A stretch of DNA of 41,780 nt from Verrucomicrobia bacterium UBA1629 (GTDB taxonomy: Bacteria; Verrucomicrobiota; Kiritimatiellia; RFP12; UBA1067), in contig DCMF01000054.1 of assembly GCA_002321305.1 (NCBI GenBank), positions 1 through 41,780 on the forward strand, written 5' to 3'. The notes beneath the pieces were generated by a model. The model was given only the letters and a program-made list of their open reading frames with translations. It ran no database searches and was not told the origin of the DNA. Below, piece by piece: positions 34,225 through 41,780 of the stretch. Positions within the stretch are counted from its first letter, which is position 1. Each line of letters begins with the position of its first letter. Position numbers and translations under genes: made by a program.

Positions 34225-35721
34225 TTACGCCCGGTAGTTCGGGGCTTCCTTCGTGATCGTGATGTCGTGCGGACGCGCCTCGCGCTGGCCCGCCGCCGTG
34301 ACGCGGTAGAACTTGCCCTTCTCCTGGAGCTCCGCGACCGTCCGCGCGCCGCAGTAGCCGAGCGAGGCGCGGAGCCCGCCGCAGAACTGCGTCATGATGG
34401 ACTTCACGTGGCCCGCGTACGGCACCATGCCCTCGATGCCCTGCGGCACGAGGCTGTCCTCGTCCTCGTTGTCCTGGAAGTAGCGCGCGCGCGAGCCCTT
34501 GCCGTTCTTCAGGGCCGCCATCGAGCCCATGCCGCGGTAGACGACGTACTTGCGCCCGTTCGCGTAGATCTTCTCGCCCGGCGACTCCTCCGTGCCCGCG
34601 AGCACCGAGCCGAGCATGACCGAGTCGGCGCCGGCCGCGAGCGCCTTCGGCACGTCGCCCGACAGCTTGATGCCGCCGTCGGCGATGACGGCGACGCCGC
34701 TGCCGCGCAGGGCCTTCGCCGCGTTGTAGACGGCCGTGAGCTGCGGGATGCCGACGCCGCAGACGACGCGCGTCGTGCAGATCGAGCCGGGCCCGATGCC
34801 GACCTTCACGGCGTGCGCGCCCGCCTTCGCGAGCGCCGTCGCCGCCTCGCCCGTCGCGATGTTGCCGGCGATCACGTCCACCTTCGGGAAGTTCCTGACG
34901 ATGTACTTCGTCATGTCCATGATGCCCTTCGTGTGGCCGTGCGCGGAATCGACGACCACGCAGTCGACGCCGGCCGCCGCGAGCTTCTCCATGCGCGTGA
35001 GGTCGCCCTTGCCGCCCGAGACGGAGGCCGAGACGCGCAGGCGGAACTGGCTGTCGCAGTTGTAGCCCGCGTTCGAGTTCTCGATGATGCGCGCGACGTC
35101 CGTGAAGGAGTAGAGGCCGATGACCCTGCCGTTCCTGTCCACGAGCGGCAGCTTGCCGATCTTCGCCTTGCGCATGAGGTCGTAGGCCTTCTTGAGCGAG
35201 GTCTTCGCGTCGCCCGTGATCGGGCAGGGCTGCATGACGTCCTTCAGCTTCATCGCGTTCATCGGCGCGAAGCGCATGTCGGACGACGTGATCATGCCGA
35301 CGAGCCTGTCGTCGGCGTCCAGCACCGGGAAGCCGTTGAACTTGAGGCCCATGCGCCGCTTCTCGCTCCGGAGGAAGCTGATGTCGTCGTTCGCGTGGAA
35401 GCAGACGGGGCTCGCGATGAGGCCGTTCAGGTGGTTCTTGACGCGCGCGACCTGCGCGGCCTGCTCGTCCTCCTCCAGGTTCTTGTGGATGCAGCCGATG
35501 CCGCCCGCGAGCGCCATCGCGATCGCCATCGGCGCCTCGGTCACGGTGTCCATCGCCGCCGACATGAACGGGATCTTCATCGACGTGCGCGAGGTGAGCT
35601 TCGTCTCGAGCGACGTGTCGTCGGGCAGGAAGTCGGCATACTGCGTCACCAGCGTGACGTCATCATACGTCAGGCCCTCATACGGAAAGGCCTTCATAAA
35701 AGAGTCAAGGTACTTGTTCAT
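34225..35721 (-). CDS. guaB: IMP dehydrogenase
   Basis: A 498-aa cytoplasmic enzyme that oxidises IMP to XMP, the first step of GMP synthesis. It is a TIM barrel with two CBS domains inserted at about 105-225 (FPVLDADDRLVGMITSSDMRF; KLPLVDRNGRVIGLYSFTD). The catalytic Cys loop is GIGPGSICTTRVVCGVG, the flap and GMGSMAAL region is present, and VDSAHGHTKGI is typical. AAGGGG lies 6 nt before the ATG. It is the first gene of a five-gene unit with the exported protein, lepB, the kinase and the aminotransferase. Confidence 0.97.
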   Translation of the reverse strand: MNKYLDSFMKAFPYEGLTYDDVTLVTQYADFLPDDTSLETKLTSRTSMKIPFMSAAMDTVTEAPMAIAMALAGGIGCIHKNLEEDEQAAQVARVKNHLNGLIASPVCFHANDDISFLRSEKRRMGLKFNGFPVLDADDRLVGMITSSDMRFAPMNAMKLKDVMQPCPITGDAKTSLKKAYDLMRKAKIGKLPLVDRNGRVIGLYSFTDVARIIENSNAGYNCDSQFRLRVSASVSGGKGDLTRMEKLAAAGVDCVVVDSAHGHTKGIMDMTKYIVRNFPKVDVIAGNIATGEAATALAKAGAHAVKVGIGPGSICTTRVVCGVGIPQLTAVYNAAKALRGSGVAVIADGGIKLSGDVPKALAAGADSVMLGSVLAGTEESPGEKIYANGRKYVVYRGMGSMAALKNGKGSRARYFQDNEDEDSLVPQGIEGMVPYAGHVKSIMTQFCGGLRASLGYCGARTVAELQEKGKFYRVTAAGQREARPHDITITKEAPNYRA

Positions 35722-35762
35722 GTCAATCCCCTTCGGACGCTACGCGCCCTTTTTAGCAGGGA

Positions 35763-35791
35763 ATTATACTCTTTTTGCGCCACCGAATCAA
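35763..35791 (-). promoter_or_regulatory. Promoter of the guaB operon
   Basis: Minus strand: -35 TTGATT (35786-35791), 17-nt spacer, -10 TATAAT (35763-35768), without the TGn extension. The leader is about 35 nt and contains a small GGGCGC-GTA-GCGTCC hairpin before the ribosome binding site. Confidence 0.75.
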
Positions 35792-35835
35792 TGGGGGCTC
35801 GCGCGTCGGAGCGAGAAGCTGCGCGCGATTCCTAT

Positions 35836-37410
35836 TTAGATGGGGACAGGCCTCTTCAAATGAGGGTCTGTCCCCACGCCCATCAGCAAAATGAGCGAAG
35901 GGACCCAGAGAAGGCGCGGCAGAGACGTCGAGAGATGCCAGTCGAAGTCTGGGGCCCGGCTCAGCGAAAGGACGTAGACGAATGCTGCGGCGGACAGCAC
36001 CGACGCCAGCACGGCGATCCTCAGGCCGCGCAAGTCCACGATCCTTTCAAAGGCGTTCTTCCGCAGAGCGCAAAGCGCGGGCAGGACGAGCGCCACAGGC
36101 CAGGCAAAGGCAGAATTCCAGGGACGAAGCAACGCTTCACGTACAGCCAGGGAGAATGCCTGTCCCAGCTGCGCGAGATCAGGGTTCCATGGCGCCGCAA
36201 AGTCATAAAGCGTCCCTCCCGCGAGGCGGCAGCCGACCTGCCACGCGAGCGGCAGTGACAGCCCGGCCAAGAGCCCGCGCAAAGAGGCCAAACGTCGCCC
36301 TTCCACCAGCCGGAAAGCCACCCAACAGGCGAGAAGAAGGACGATCCCCTCGTTCTTGAAAAGCCCTGCCAGCCCCACCAGAACCCAACCCGACATTTTT
36401 CCGTCCCCCTCTCGGATGCGTTCCCATCCGACAAGGACAAGGAGCGCGACAACCGGCTCGGCGTAATAGAACGAGGACACGTGCAGGGAAAGCGGCGTCA
36501 GCATCGCCGACAGCTGCCAAAGGCGCGCCATCGCCGATTCCGTCCGAGAGAAAAGGAATGCGGCCAACAGGGCCGTCGCGATGACGACGATGAGCTGTGT
36601 CAGCCACTCGCCACACCCGCCCGAAACGCCATAGGCCACGAGCGTCACAAGGGCAAGTCCGGGCGGATAGGCCGGCTGCAATATCGAATAGGCGGAATCG
36701 GTGAAGAACCCAGACGGGATTCCGCCAGTCATGAACAGGAGCTTCGCTTTCCCGCCGTAGACCCCAAGCCCTGTCGGCGCGACAAGCGTGTGCGTCAACG
36801 CCAGCCCTGCAGCCACGACGGACACAACCGCCACGCCAAGCCAAACGCCGCATCCGAAATGTCCGCCGTCCCCACGCCGCAGGAACAGCCCGCCGAAGCC
36901 AAGGGCGAGAAGTCCCACGCACGCGACGCCCGTCAACTCCCGGAATGGGGAAACGCCCACCGCACCCGTCGTCTCCCGAACGGAGACTCCTTCTTTCAAC
37001 CACAGTGCCGCACAATCGTTCTTCGCGACGCATCGGTAGCCGGGAAACGTCACGCGGCGGAATCGGCTGACGACGATGGCATCCGCCCCGTCCGAGTCCT
37101 CTGCGCCGCCGAATCGCACCGGCGTCGGGCACATCGCCCATGCCAGCGCCAGATGGACGGATCGTTCGCTCGGCTGAAGCTGTCCGTCGGGGGCCTCGCT
37201 ACAGTAGTAGACGCTTCCTCCAGGCGGAACGAACCGCTCGACAAGCTCCCGATAGGCGTCCGTATGTCGGCCATTTCCCCGATACCCCCGTTCACTCCAG
37301 CCTGAGACGGACTGGACGCCGTGGGCTATCCATTCGCGATACGCCGTCCCGTTCAACAGGACTGTCAGGACGGCTAACGCCAGGAAGCAGAGGCTCGCAG
37401 ACCATTTCAT
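35836..37410 (-). CDS. Polytopic GT-C type glycosyltransferase-like protein
   Basis: A 524-aa membrane protein. The first membrane helix (ASLCFLALAVLTVLLNG) precedes a soluble loop with a DUF2723- or PMT-like look. A series of about nine further hydrophobic segments follows. QPAYPPGLALVTLVAYG and LFKNEGIVLLLACW resemble the conserved loops of GT-C enzymes (ArnT/PMT/PIG-V-like). It probably uses a lipid-linked sugar donor. The ATG at 37410 overlaps the esterase stop (ATGA). The last codons (GTDPHLKRPVPI) are encoded by the inverted-repeat element at 35841-35876, so the natural C-terminus seems altered. Confidence 0.75.
   Translation of the reverse strand: MKWSASLCFLALAVLTVLLNGTAYREWIAHGVQSVSGWSERGYRGNGRHTDAYRELVERFVPPGGSVYYCSEAPDGQLQPSERSVHLALAWAMCPTPVRFGGAEDSDGADAIVVSRFRRVTFPGYRCVAKNDCAALWLKEGVSVRETTGAVGVSPFRELTGVACVGLLALGFGGLFLRRGDGGHFGCGVWLGVAVVSVVAAGLALTHTLVAPTGLGVYGGKAKLLFMTGGIPSGFFTDSAYSILQPAYPPGLALVTLVAYGVSGGCGEWLTQLIVVIATALLAAFLFSRTESAMARLWQLSAMLTPLSLHVSSFYYAEPVVALLVLVGWERIREGDGKMSGWVLVGLAGLFKNEGIVLLLACWVAFRLVEGRRLASLRGLLAGLSLPLAWQVGCRLAGGTLYDFAAPWNPDLAQLGQAFSLAVREALLRPWNSAFAWPVALVLPALCALRKNAFERIVDLRGLRIAVLASVLSAAAFVYVLSLSRAPDFDWHLSTSLPRLLWVPSLILLMGVGTDPHLKRPVPI
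35841..35876. repeat. REPIN-like inverted repeat of two GGGGACAG arms
   Basis: TGGGGACAG (35841-35849) pairs with CTGTCCCCA (35868-35876). CCTC and GAGG inside extend the stem after a small internal loop. It forms the 3' end of the GT-C gene, whose stop lies 2 nt outside the left arm. Confidence 0.8.
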
Positions 37411-39074
37411 CTTCCCGTGACAACCACCTCTCGGACAATCAGCGCCTGAGGCTGTGCCGCGCCCGGCCTGACGCGGAGATGGCGGATGGGCGTCAACAAC
37501 GGGAAGCGACATTTTCCCGAACGCCTGAACAGCCCGGCCTGCCGCCAGGAGTTCCCGTCCTCGGAGACCTCGACAGTTCCCTTCGTCAGGACGCCCTGTC
37601 CGTCCGGCAGTCCCGTCAGGACGTCAACCCGCCCCGACACGGGAGCGGCAAAGTCAATCCGCCACCAGTCCGACGCGTCAGCGGGGGCATCGGAGACATA
37701 GCAGGTCGCCATCAGGCCGTCGGCGGCCCGTTCCGGGCCGCAACCGCTGTCCCGCCCCGGACGGGATGCCGTGCAACGCGCCCCCGCAAGGCTCAAGAGA
37801 GAGCGGCTTGAATGCCCAGACGTGCCTGACTGGGGCGACACCATGTCCTTGACGGGTGTCCCGTCCGCCGTCTTGGAAAACATCCAGTCCCACACCACAT
37901 CCTCTTGCCACGCCTTGTCCCAGGCGTTATGCCCCTTGTCCGGGAACGTCGAGACGCGAAACTCCCCGCCTCGCCCGACGACCGTCGACATGACGTTGGA
38001 GAGAACCGCCTGCATGGTCGCCGACGCATACTCGTGCTCGTTGTGCAGCAGCCAGATGTTTCCGGGCTTCCTGTCCGGCACGGCCTCTTGCGTGGAAAAG
38101 CCCGCGACCGGAAGCGAAGCCGCGAATCGTCCCGGATAGCCAAACGAGAACGTGTAGGCGGCGCTGCCCCCGTACGACAGCCCTGTCAGGTACAGGCGGT
38201 TCGTGTCGATCCGCGGAGCTTTCGCCGCGCGGACAATCGCATACATGGCATCGCACACGAGATCCGCCATCGGCGGACTCCACGCTTTCCCGCAGCAGAC
38301 GTCCGAGCCGACGGGAAGCATCGGGGCGAAGAGATAGCAGGGATGCCGCCGCTGGAACTCCGGGGACGTCACCTTCCTGAAGATCGTCGTCTGGTGAAAC
38401 TGGGCGACAAGGTTCGTCCCATGCTCTCCCGTCCCCCCGAAATAGACGAGCAGGGGAACGGGACGGGAGACCTGCCGAGGGGCGAACAGCAGGTAGGGCA
38501 GTTCGTTCGACAGCAGGGACTTGCGCCTCCAGGGCTTCAGCTGCTCCACGGCATCCGGCGCCCGGCGGAACCGCCCGGCCTTCAGCCCATACCGCTCAAG
38601 GTAGACCTGCAGCTCCGGCGTGGCCCGCTCGCGCTCCAGCCGCCCCGGATAGCCATTTCCCAGCGGCACGGCCGCCGAAGCCCTCTGCCGAGTCGCGGAT
38701 GCCGATTTCCGGGCCTCCCGCTGTCGCGCGCAGGCCTCCTCCGCTTCCGCGAGAGGAAGGCCCTCCGCCGGGAAGCCCTTGGCCACGGCGGCTTTCATGA
38801 GCTTCAACGCCTTTTCGTAGTCCTGCTCGTAATCCCCCTCGCCAAGATACCAGAACGCGGCAATGCGGGCTTTCGCGAACGGGCTTCCGTCACGTTCGGC
38901 CTCACGGAGAAGGGCCAGCCCCTCTTCGCGCGTGTCTGGGCTCTCGTACAGCATGGCGCCGCGACGGGCCTTCTCGTCGGGCGTCTCCTTTTGGGGCAGG
39001 GCATCGTTCGCCACTGCCTGACGAGCAAGCGACAGCCCCACGAGAAGGCTGAAAATCCGTCCTGCCAGACTCAT
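37407..39074 (-). CDS. Exported alpha/beta-hydrolase esterase with Sel1 and discoidin-like modules
   Basis: A 555-aa protein with a signal peptide (GRIFSLLVGLSLARQAVA). Residues about 35-115 are Sel1/TPR-like helices (GLALLREAERDGSPFAKARIA). Residues about 195-410 are a PHB-depolymerase or feruloyl-esterase-like alpha/beta hydrolase, with nucleophile Ser in TGLSYGGSA and the catalytic His probably in DKGHNAWDKAW. Residues about 435-550 resemble an F5/8 type C (discoidin) carbohydrate-binding fold (DWWRIDFAAPVSGRVDV; VSEDGNSWRQAGLF). It likely deacylates plant or host glycans outside the cytoplasm. AAGGAGG lies 8 nt before the ATG. Confidence 0.8.
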   Translation of the reverse strand: MSLAGRIFSLLVGLSLARQAVANDALPQKETPDEKARRGAMLYESPDTREEGLALLREAERDGSPFAKARIAAFWYLGEGDYEQDYEKALKLMKAAVAKGFPAEGLPLAEAEEACARQREARKSASATRQRASAAVPLGNGYPGRLERERATPELQVYLERYGLKAGRFRRAPDAVEQLKPWRRKSLLSNELPYLLFAPRQVSRPVPLLVYFGGTGEHGTNLVAQFHQTTIFRKVTSPEFQRRHPCYLFAPMLPVGSDVCCGKAWSPPMADLVCDAMYAIVRAAKAPRIDTNRLYLTGLSYGGSAAYTFSFGYPGRFAASLPVAGFSTQEAVPDRKPGNIWLLHNEHEYASATMQAVLSNVMSTVVGRGGEFRVSTFPDKGHNAWDKAWQEDVVWDWMFSKTADGTPVKDMVSPQSGTSGHSSRSLLSLAGARCTASRPGRDSGCGPERAADGLMATCYVSDAPADASDWWRIDFAAPVSGRVDVLTGLPDGQGVLTKGTVEVSEDGNSWRQAGLFRRSGKCRFPLLTPIRHLRVRPGAAQPQALIVREVVVTGR

Positions 39075-39093
39075 CGTTCCTTCCTCCTTATGT

Positions 39094-39870
39094 TCACTTG
39101 CGGATGCGAAGATTGTTGAAATCGATGCCCGGGAAAGGGTCTTTCTTCAAGTCCCGGTCCCGGACAAGCTTGCCCTTCTCGTCCCACTCGCGATAGCGAT
39201 GGGTTTCGCCAAATCGAGGGTTACGCACGTGCAGGCTCTTAAGCCCTCCATTCGGATGGAAAGTGGCAGAGAAGTCAGAATTTGAGAATGTCCATCTTTC
39301 GTCCGATCCCTGTGTCGCACTTGCCCACGGCCTTATGCGCCTTTCTCCTATAAATTCTAAATCACTCATATGAAGAAGATGCCCGTTCGACAGCCAATTG
39401 AAAGCACGAGATCTTGATGAAGCCAAATGAGTAACCTTGTCAATGTTCTCACATCGTGTACCAACCACGACAACTGAGTTCCCCTGCCTGTCGGGTTCGG
39501 ACAGAAAACGAGGAAACGACACGGCGCGAATCATTTCCTTCCAACAGGTCTCGCTTAAGCGAATCCATTCAGTGTCTCCTTCTAGTTCCCATTTCGGTAA
39601 TTTCAACTTGACCGGCAACCCATTGCGCCACATGCCGTCAATCAGGCCGTCCCGCATCGTCACCGTCAAGTTTGTCTCGCCGAAGCGATAGACCTGACAG
39701 ACCTGACCCTCCGCATTCGTCACGGGGCGCGCGACCTCAATCCGATTCGTGCCGCACTGTTTCAACAGCCCGTCCGCCGTTGAAACAATCGCAAAGTAGG
39801 AATTGTCCATTCCCATGACTGTCAGAATACCCATAAACCAGACACCTCCGAAGACTCTGATTTTGATCAT
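39094..39870 (-). CDS. Unknown exported or membrane-anchored protein
   Basis: A 258-aa protein starting MIKIRVFGGVWFMGILTVMG, a signal or anchor segment. No family is recognised. The C-terminal part (FHPNGGLKSLHVRNPRFGETHRY, then REWDEKGKLVRDRDL) resembles MORN/YwqK-like beta repeats. Codon use is less GC-rich than in the rest of the window. The ATG overlaps the previous stop (ATGA), with GGAGGG 6 nt upstream. It is probably co-expressed with its upstream partner. Confidence 0.7.
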   Translation of the reverse strand: MIKIRVFGGVWFMGILTVMGMDNSYFAIVSTADGLLKQCGTNRIEVARPVTNAEGQVCQVYRFGETNLTVTMRDGLIDGMWRNGLPVKLKLPKWELEGDTEWIRLSETCWKEMIRAVSFPRFLSEPDRQGNSVVVVGTRCENIDKVTHLASSRSRAFNWLSNGHLLHMSDLEFIGERRIRPWASATQGSDERWTFSNSDFSATFHPNGGLKSLHVRNPRFGETHRYREWDEKGKLVRDRDLKKDPFPGIDFNNLRIRK

Positions 39871-41378
39871 TTTGAACCCTCCTTTATTTTTTTAGCCAAT
39901 TCCCAAGGTGTATTGCCCTCAAAAATGACATAATACTCACCGACCTCACCACTCCATTGCGTAGCGGCTGAGAGGATTGGCAAGCCCATTTCACTCATAA
40001 CGCCTAAGCAAACGCTTGTACAATTATGATCCGATAGATAGGCATGATCTGTTACCACCGTAAATGAATCGTCATCGTCAACTTGTGCCAAACAGAGCTT
40101 TGTTCCCAGTACGTACGTCCCTGGGTTGTCCTCAATTCTATCCGTCGCATCCAGTCCCTTCCAAAGCTGGTCGAGTGTGATGTCATACGTCTTTGACACG
40201 CCCGCGCTTTTGTCATTCAGTCCCAGGCATCCAGGTGCCCGACCTGTCGGATTAATGGCCTCTGCAGGGTAATATCCGACACAGACATTCACGTATTTAA
40301 GGACATCAGCACCATACCAAGATTCGACAAGCCTTTTTGCGGCGTTCGGATTTATCTCAAGCTTCCATGAGGTGTGCCCGACATTCGGACTGAACGAACT
40401 CATAGAAGACGGCGTCCACGTGAAGGATATCGGCGCATTATCAGAAGGCGACTTCACATATAGATTGAATTTGCATTCGTAGACGACAATTGGAATCGTG
40501 ATCTTAGACTTACCACAGGAGGCCGTCACCTCCAATTCTTGCGCTTGGGACGTATCGACCGTGACGATGTCGCGAGAACCTGTTCGTGGCGTCGCCCCCG
40601 TCCAAGTCGGGGTCCCTTCCGGCCACTCGCTCGCACTCGGATCTGGAAAGACCTGAATGGACAGTTGGCTCCCCTTCCTCACATAGATAGTTCCATCCAG
40701 CATGCGTTCCATGGGATCGTCCGTCTCATAGTTGTGACTTGGGCTGATTCCGACCACAGTCATGTAGCCTATGTCTTGAAGCAATGACCTCTTGGAATCA
40801 TGGGCGTTCACATAATAGATATCGGGCTTGACCGTATCGACCGAAGGGATGAACCACGACGGGACATTCCACCAATTGCGGTTGAAGACGATGCTGGCAG
40901 TTTGGTACTTCGACTGCCTGTTGACCGTCCAGTTGCTTTTCTGGCTGCCGCCGTCTATGCGAGACGTAAAAATGACATTCTGCCCAAAGGGGACCGTGAT
41001 GTCATTGTCACCGTTCTCCTGATTCGACGAAATCCGATATTCATGGTAGAAAATGGATCCGCCTCTCGTGTCTTCGGGCTTCCGCCGAACCGTATACCCT
41101 GCATACCCACCGCCGCGCATCTGAAACGCCGAAGAGCTGACGAGAGACCATTCCGACATTGCCGATACATAGACCATGCCCCCAAACGAATCCTCTATTC
41201 TACGGGCATACACATTGAAGCAGTCGCCGTCAACTTCCACGTAGGCAGCTGGACTTGAAGCCGAGACTTCAACGCAGTCATTGGCTGCCGACACCGCACT
41301 TGCGGTTCTTGCCCCGCCAAGCAACCCCAAGGCAAGGATTACCAAGACAGTCTTCGGCATTCGATGTCTAAACCTCAT
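39867..41378 (-). CDS. Exported protein of unknown function, possible permuted papain-like fold
   Basis: A 503-aa protein with a signal peptide (VLVILALGLLGGARTASA). The middle is beta-rich, likely Ig-like (LSIQVFPDPSASEWPEGTPT). The C-terminal part has a His motif VGHTSWKLEI (His335) and a later Cys motif DHNCTSVCLGVM (Cys453). This order, His before Cys, is that of permuted papain-like (LRAT/YiiX) proteins. The match is by eye only. The region has visibly lower GC than the rest, which suggests acquisition. The start may be 41378 or the second Met at 41360; the signal peptide fits both. Confidence 0.7.
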   Translation of the reverse strand: MRFRHRMPKTVLVILALGLLGGARTASAVSAANDCVEVSASSPAAYVEVDGDCFNVYARRIEDSFGGMVYVSAMSEWSLVSSSAFQMRGGGYAGYTVRRKPEDTRGGSIFYHEYRISSNQENGDNDITVPFGQNVIFTSRIDGGSQKSNWTVNRQSKYQTASIVFNRNWWNVPSWFIPSVDTVKPDIYYVNAHDSKRSLLQDIGYMTVVGISPSHNYETDDPMERMLDGTIYVRKGSQLSIQVFPDPSASEWPEGTPTWTGATPRTGSRDIVTVDTSQAQELEVTASCGKSKITIPIVVYECKFNLYVKSPSDNAPISFTWTPSSMSSFSPNVGHTSWKLEINPNAAKRLVESWYGADVLKYVNVCVGYYPAEAINPTGRAPGCLGLNDKSAGVSKTYDITLDQLWKGLDATDRIEDNPGTYVLGTKLCLAQVDDDDSFTVVTDHAYLSDHNCTSVCLGVMSEMGLPILSAATQWSGEVGEYYVIFEGNTPWELAKKIKEGSK

Positions 41379-41432
41379 GCGAGTATTCTTTTTATCGGGT
41401 TCAAGTCAAGCCTATCTTCGTTCATGGCGCAG

Positions 41433-41462
41433 ATTATACCATATGCGGCCTCCGCACCGCAA
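41433..41462 (-). promoter_or_regulatory. Promoter of the 41.4-35.8 kb operon
   Basis: Minus strand: -35 TTGCGG (41457-41462), 18-nt spacer, extended -10 TGG-TATAAT (-10 at 41433-41438). The leader is about 50 nt to the ATG at 41378. Confidence 0.75.
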
Positions 41463-41488
41463 ACTGCGCGTCGGGCAGGGTGCGGCGT

Positions 41489-41780
41489 TCAGCGGATGAT
41501 CAGCAGCGTGCCTTTCGCGGGGCCGAAGCGGAGGGACTTGCCGTCGGCGGACTTGCGACAGACCCAGCGGCCATAAACCGCCGTGTCGAGCGTCAGCGCG
41601 GGGACAGACCCCTCCAGCTTCGCCGTGGACGTGAGAAACGCCGCCTTGTCCCGTCCCACGTAGGCGGACAGGTTCTCCGGGTCGGTGACGACGATTTTTG
41701 CGCCCTCGGCGAAACGCAGCCGCCCGACCGCGAGCGTCCGCCCTTCGCCGAACACGTCGGCGCAGGCTCTCGTCAGGGAG
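41489..41780 (-). CDS. C-terminal end of a large surface/autotransporter-like protein (partial)
   Basis: The frame is open to the window edge, so the gene starts outside. The visible 97 residues are a beta-repeat tail: GEGRTLAVGRLRFAEGAKIVV, then a typical C-terminal GKSLRFGPAKGTLLIIR. This resembles the C-termini of big passenger-repeat surface proteins of Kiritimatiellota/Lentisphaerota; that is inference. A GGGGTCTGTCCCC motif encodes the internal Gly-Ser-Val-Pro. A start cannot be assigned. Confidence 0.55.
   Translation of the reverse strand, partial: SLTRACADVFGEGRTLAVGRLRFAEGAKIVVTDPENLSAYVGRDKAAFLTSTAKLEGSVPALTLDTAVYGRWVCRKSADGKSLRFGPAKGTLLIIR
41600..41612. repeat. GGGGACAGACCCC motif in coding sequence
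   Basis: An exact copy of the 13-mer, read as GGGGTCTGTCCCC on the coding strand, inside the partial surface-protein gene. Confidence 0.65.

Noticed and set aside
35722..35762. Purine riboswitch in the guaB leader
   Set aside because: The leader is only about 35 nt with one small hairpin, too short for a known purine aptamer.

Overview
The window looks like part of the chromosome of a GC-rich carbohydrate-degrading bacterium of the PVC superphylum, most plausibly a Kiritimatiellota/Lentisphaerota-type anaerobe. This is inferred from the gene families: Tat-exported Gfo/Idh oxidoreductases, DUF1080 and DUF5107 proteins, a GH78 rhamnosidase, a DUF2723 membrane protein, and the C-terminus of a large surface protein. 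It is not inferred from a marker tree. Every convincing gene is on the minus strand, so transcription runs from high to low coordinates. Many gene pairs overlap by ATGA or GTGA, which implies tight operons. The long open frames on the plus strand are antisense shadows produced by high GC.

Region by region, in transcription order. (1) 41.8-35.8 kb holds the C-terminal end of a surface protein, then a four-gene operon of lower GC: two uncharacterised exported proteins, a secreted esterase with Sel1-like and discoidin-like modules, and a polytopic GT-C type glycosyltransferase. (2) 35.8-28.4 kb is a guaB operon: IMP dehydrogenase, an exported protein, signal peptidase I with a large insertion, a membrane Ser/Thr kinase, and a PLP aminotransferase. 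(3) 28.4-21.8 kb holds a giant DUF2723 protein, then a YchJ-like SEC-C protein coupled to an unknown protein, a ParA ATPase without ParB, and a GT2 glycosyltransferase that overlaps parA by 65 nt. (4) 21.86-20.46 kb is a Y1 (HUH) transposase cassette bounded by 20-bp direct repeats. (5) 20.4-15.5 kb is an information-processing run: rpsO with a structured leader, pnp, rpoZ, smpB and rimO. (6) 15.4-0 kb is a sugar-catabolism region: uronate isomerase, two Tat-exported Gfo/Idh enzymes around a sugar-phosphate-isomerase-like/DUF1080 fusion, a hexuronate-type MFS transporter, a DUF5107-TPR protein, a second isomerase-like barrel and an exported GH78 alpha-L-rhamnosidase.

The catabolic genes fit a scheme in which rhamnose- and uronate-containing plant or mucin glycans are trimmed outside the cytoplasm. 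Glycosides would be oxidised and cleaved by the 3-keto route (Gfo/Idh plus DUF1080 plus isomerase-like barrels), and uronic acids would be imported and isomerised. This scheme is inference from families and gene order.

The least-explained signal is repetitive DNA. A 13-bp imperfect palindrome (GGGGACAGACCCC) occurs exactly three times, plus variants, and often sits at or inside gene 3' ends. The same GGGACAG core is in the direct repeats that bound the Y1 transposase. That transposase gene also contains, in frame, a 22-bp palindrome and a 29-bp repeat that recurs upstream of rpsO. Other repeats are an ATCCGTG palindromic family (two copies), tandem 8-mers and 14-mers, a pyrimidine-rich tract, and a purine-rich tract inserted in frame in rimO. 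Promoters are unusually readable: extended -10 boxes, 18-nt spacers, and several -10 boxes so close to the start codon that the mRNAs should be leaderless.
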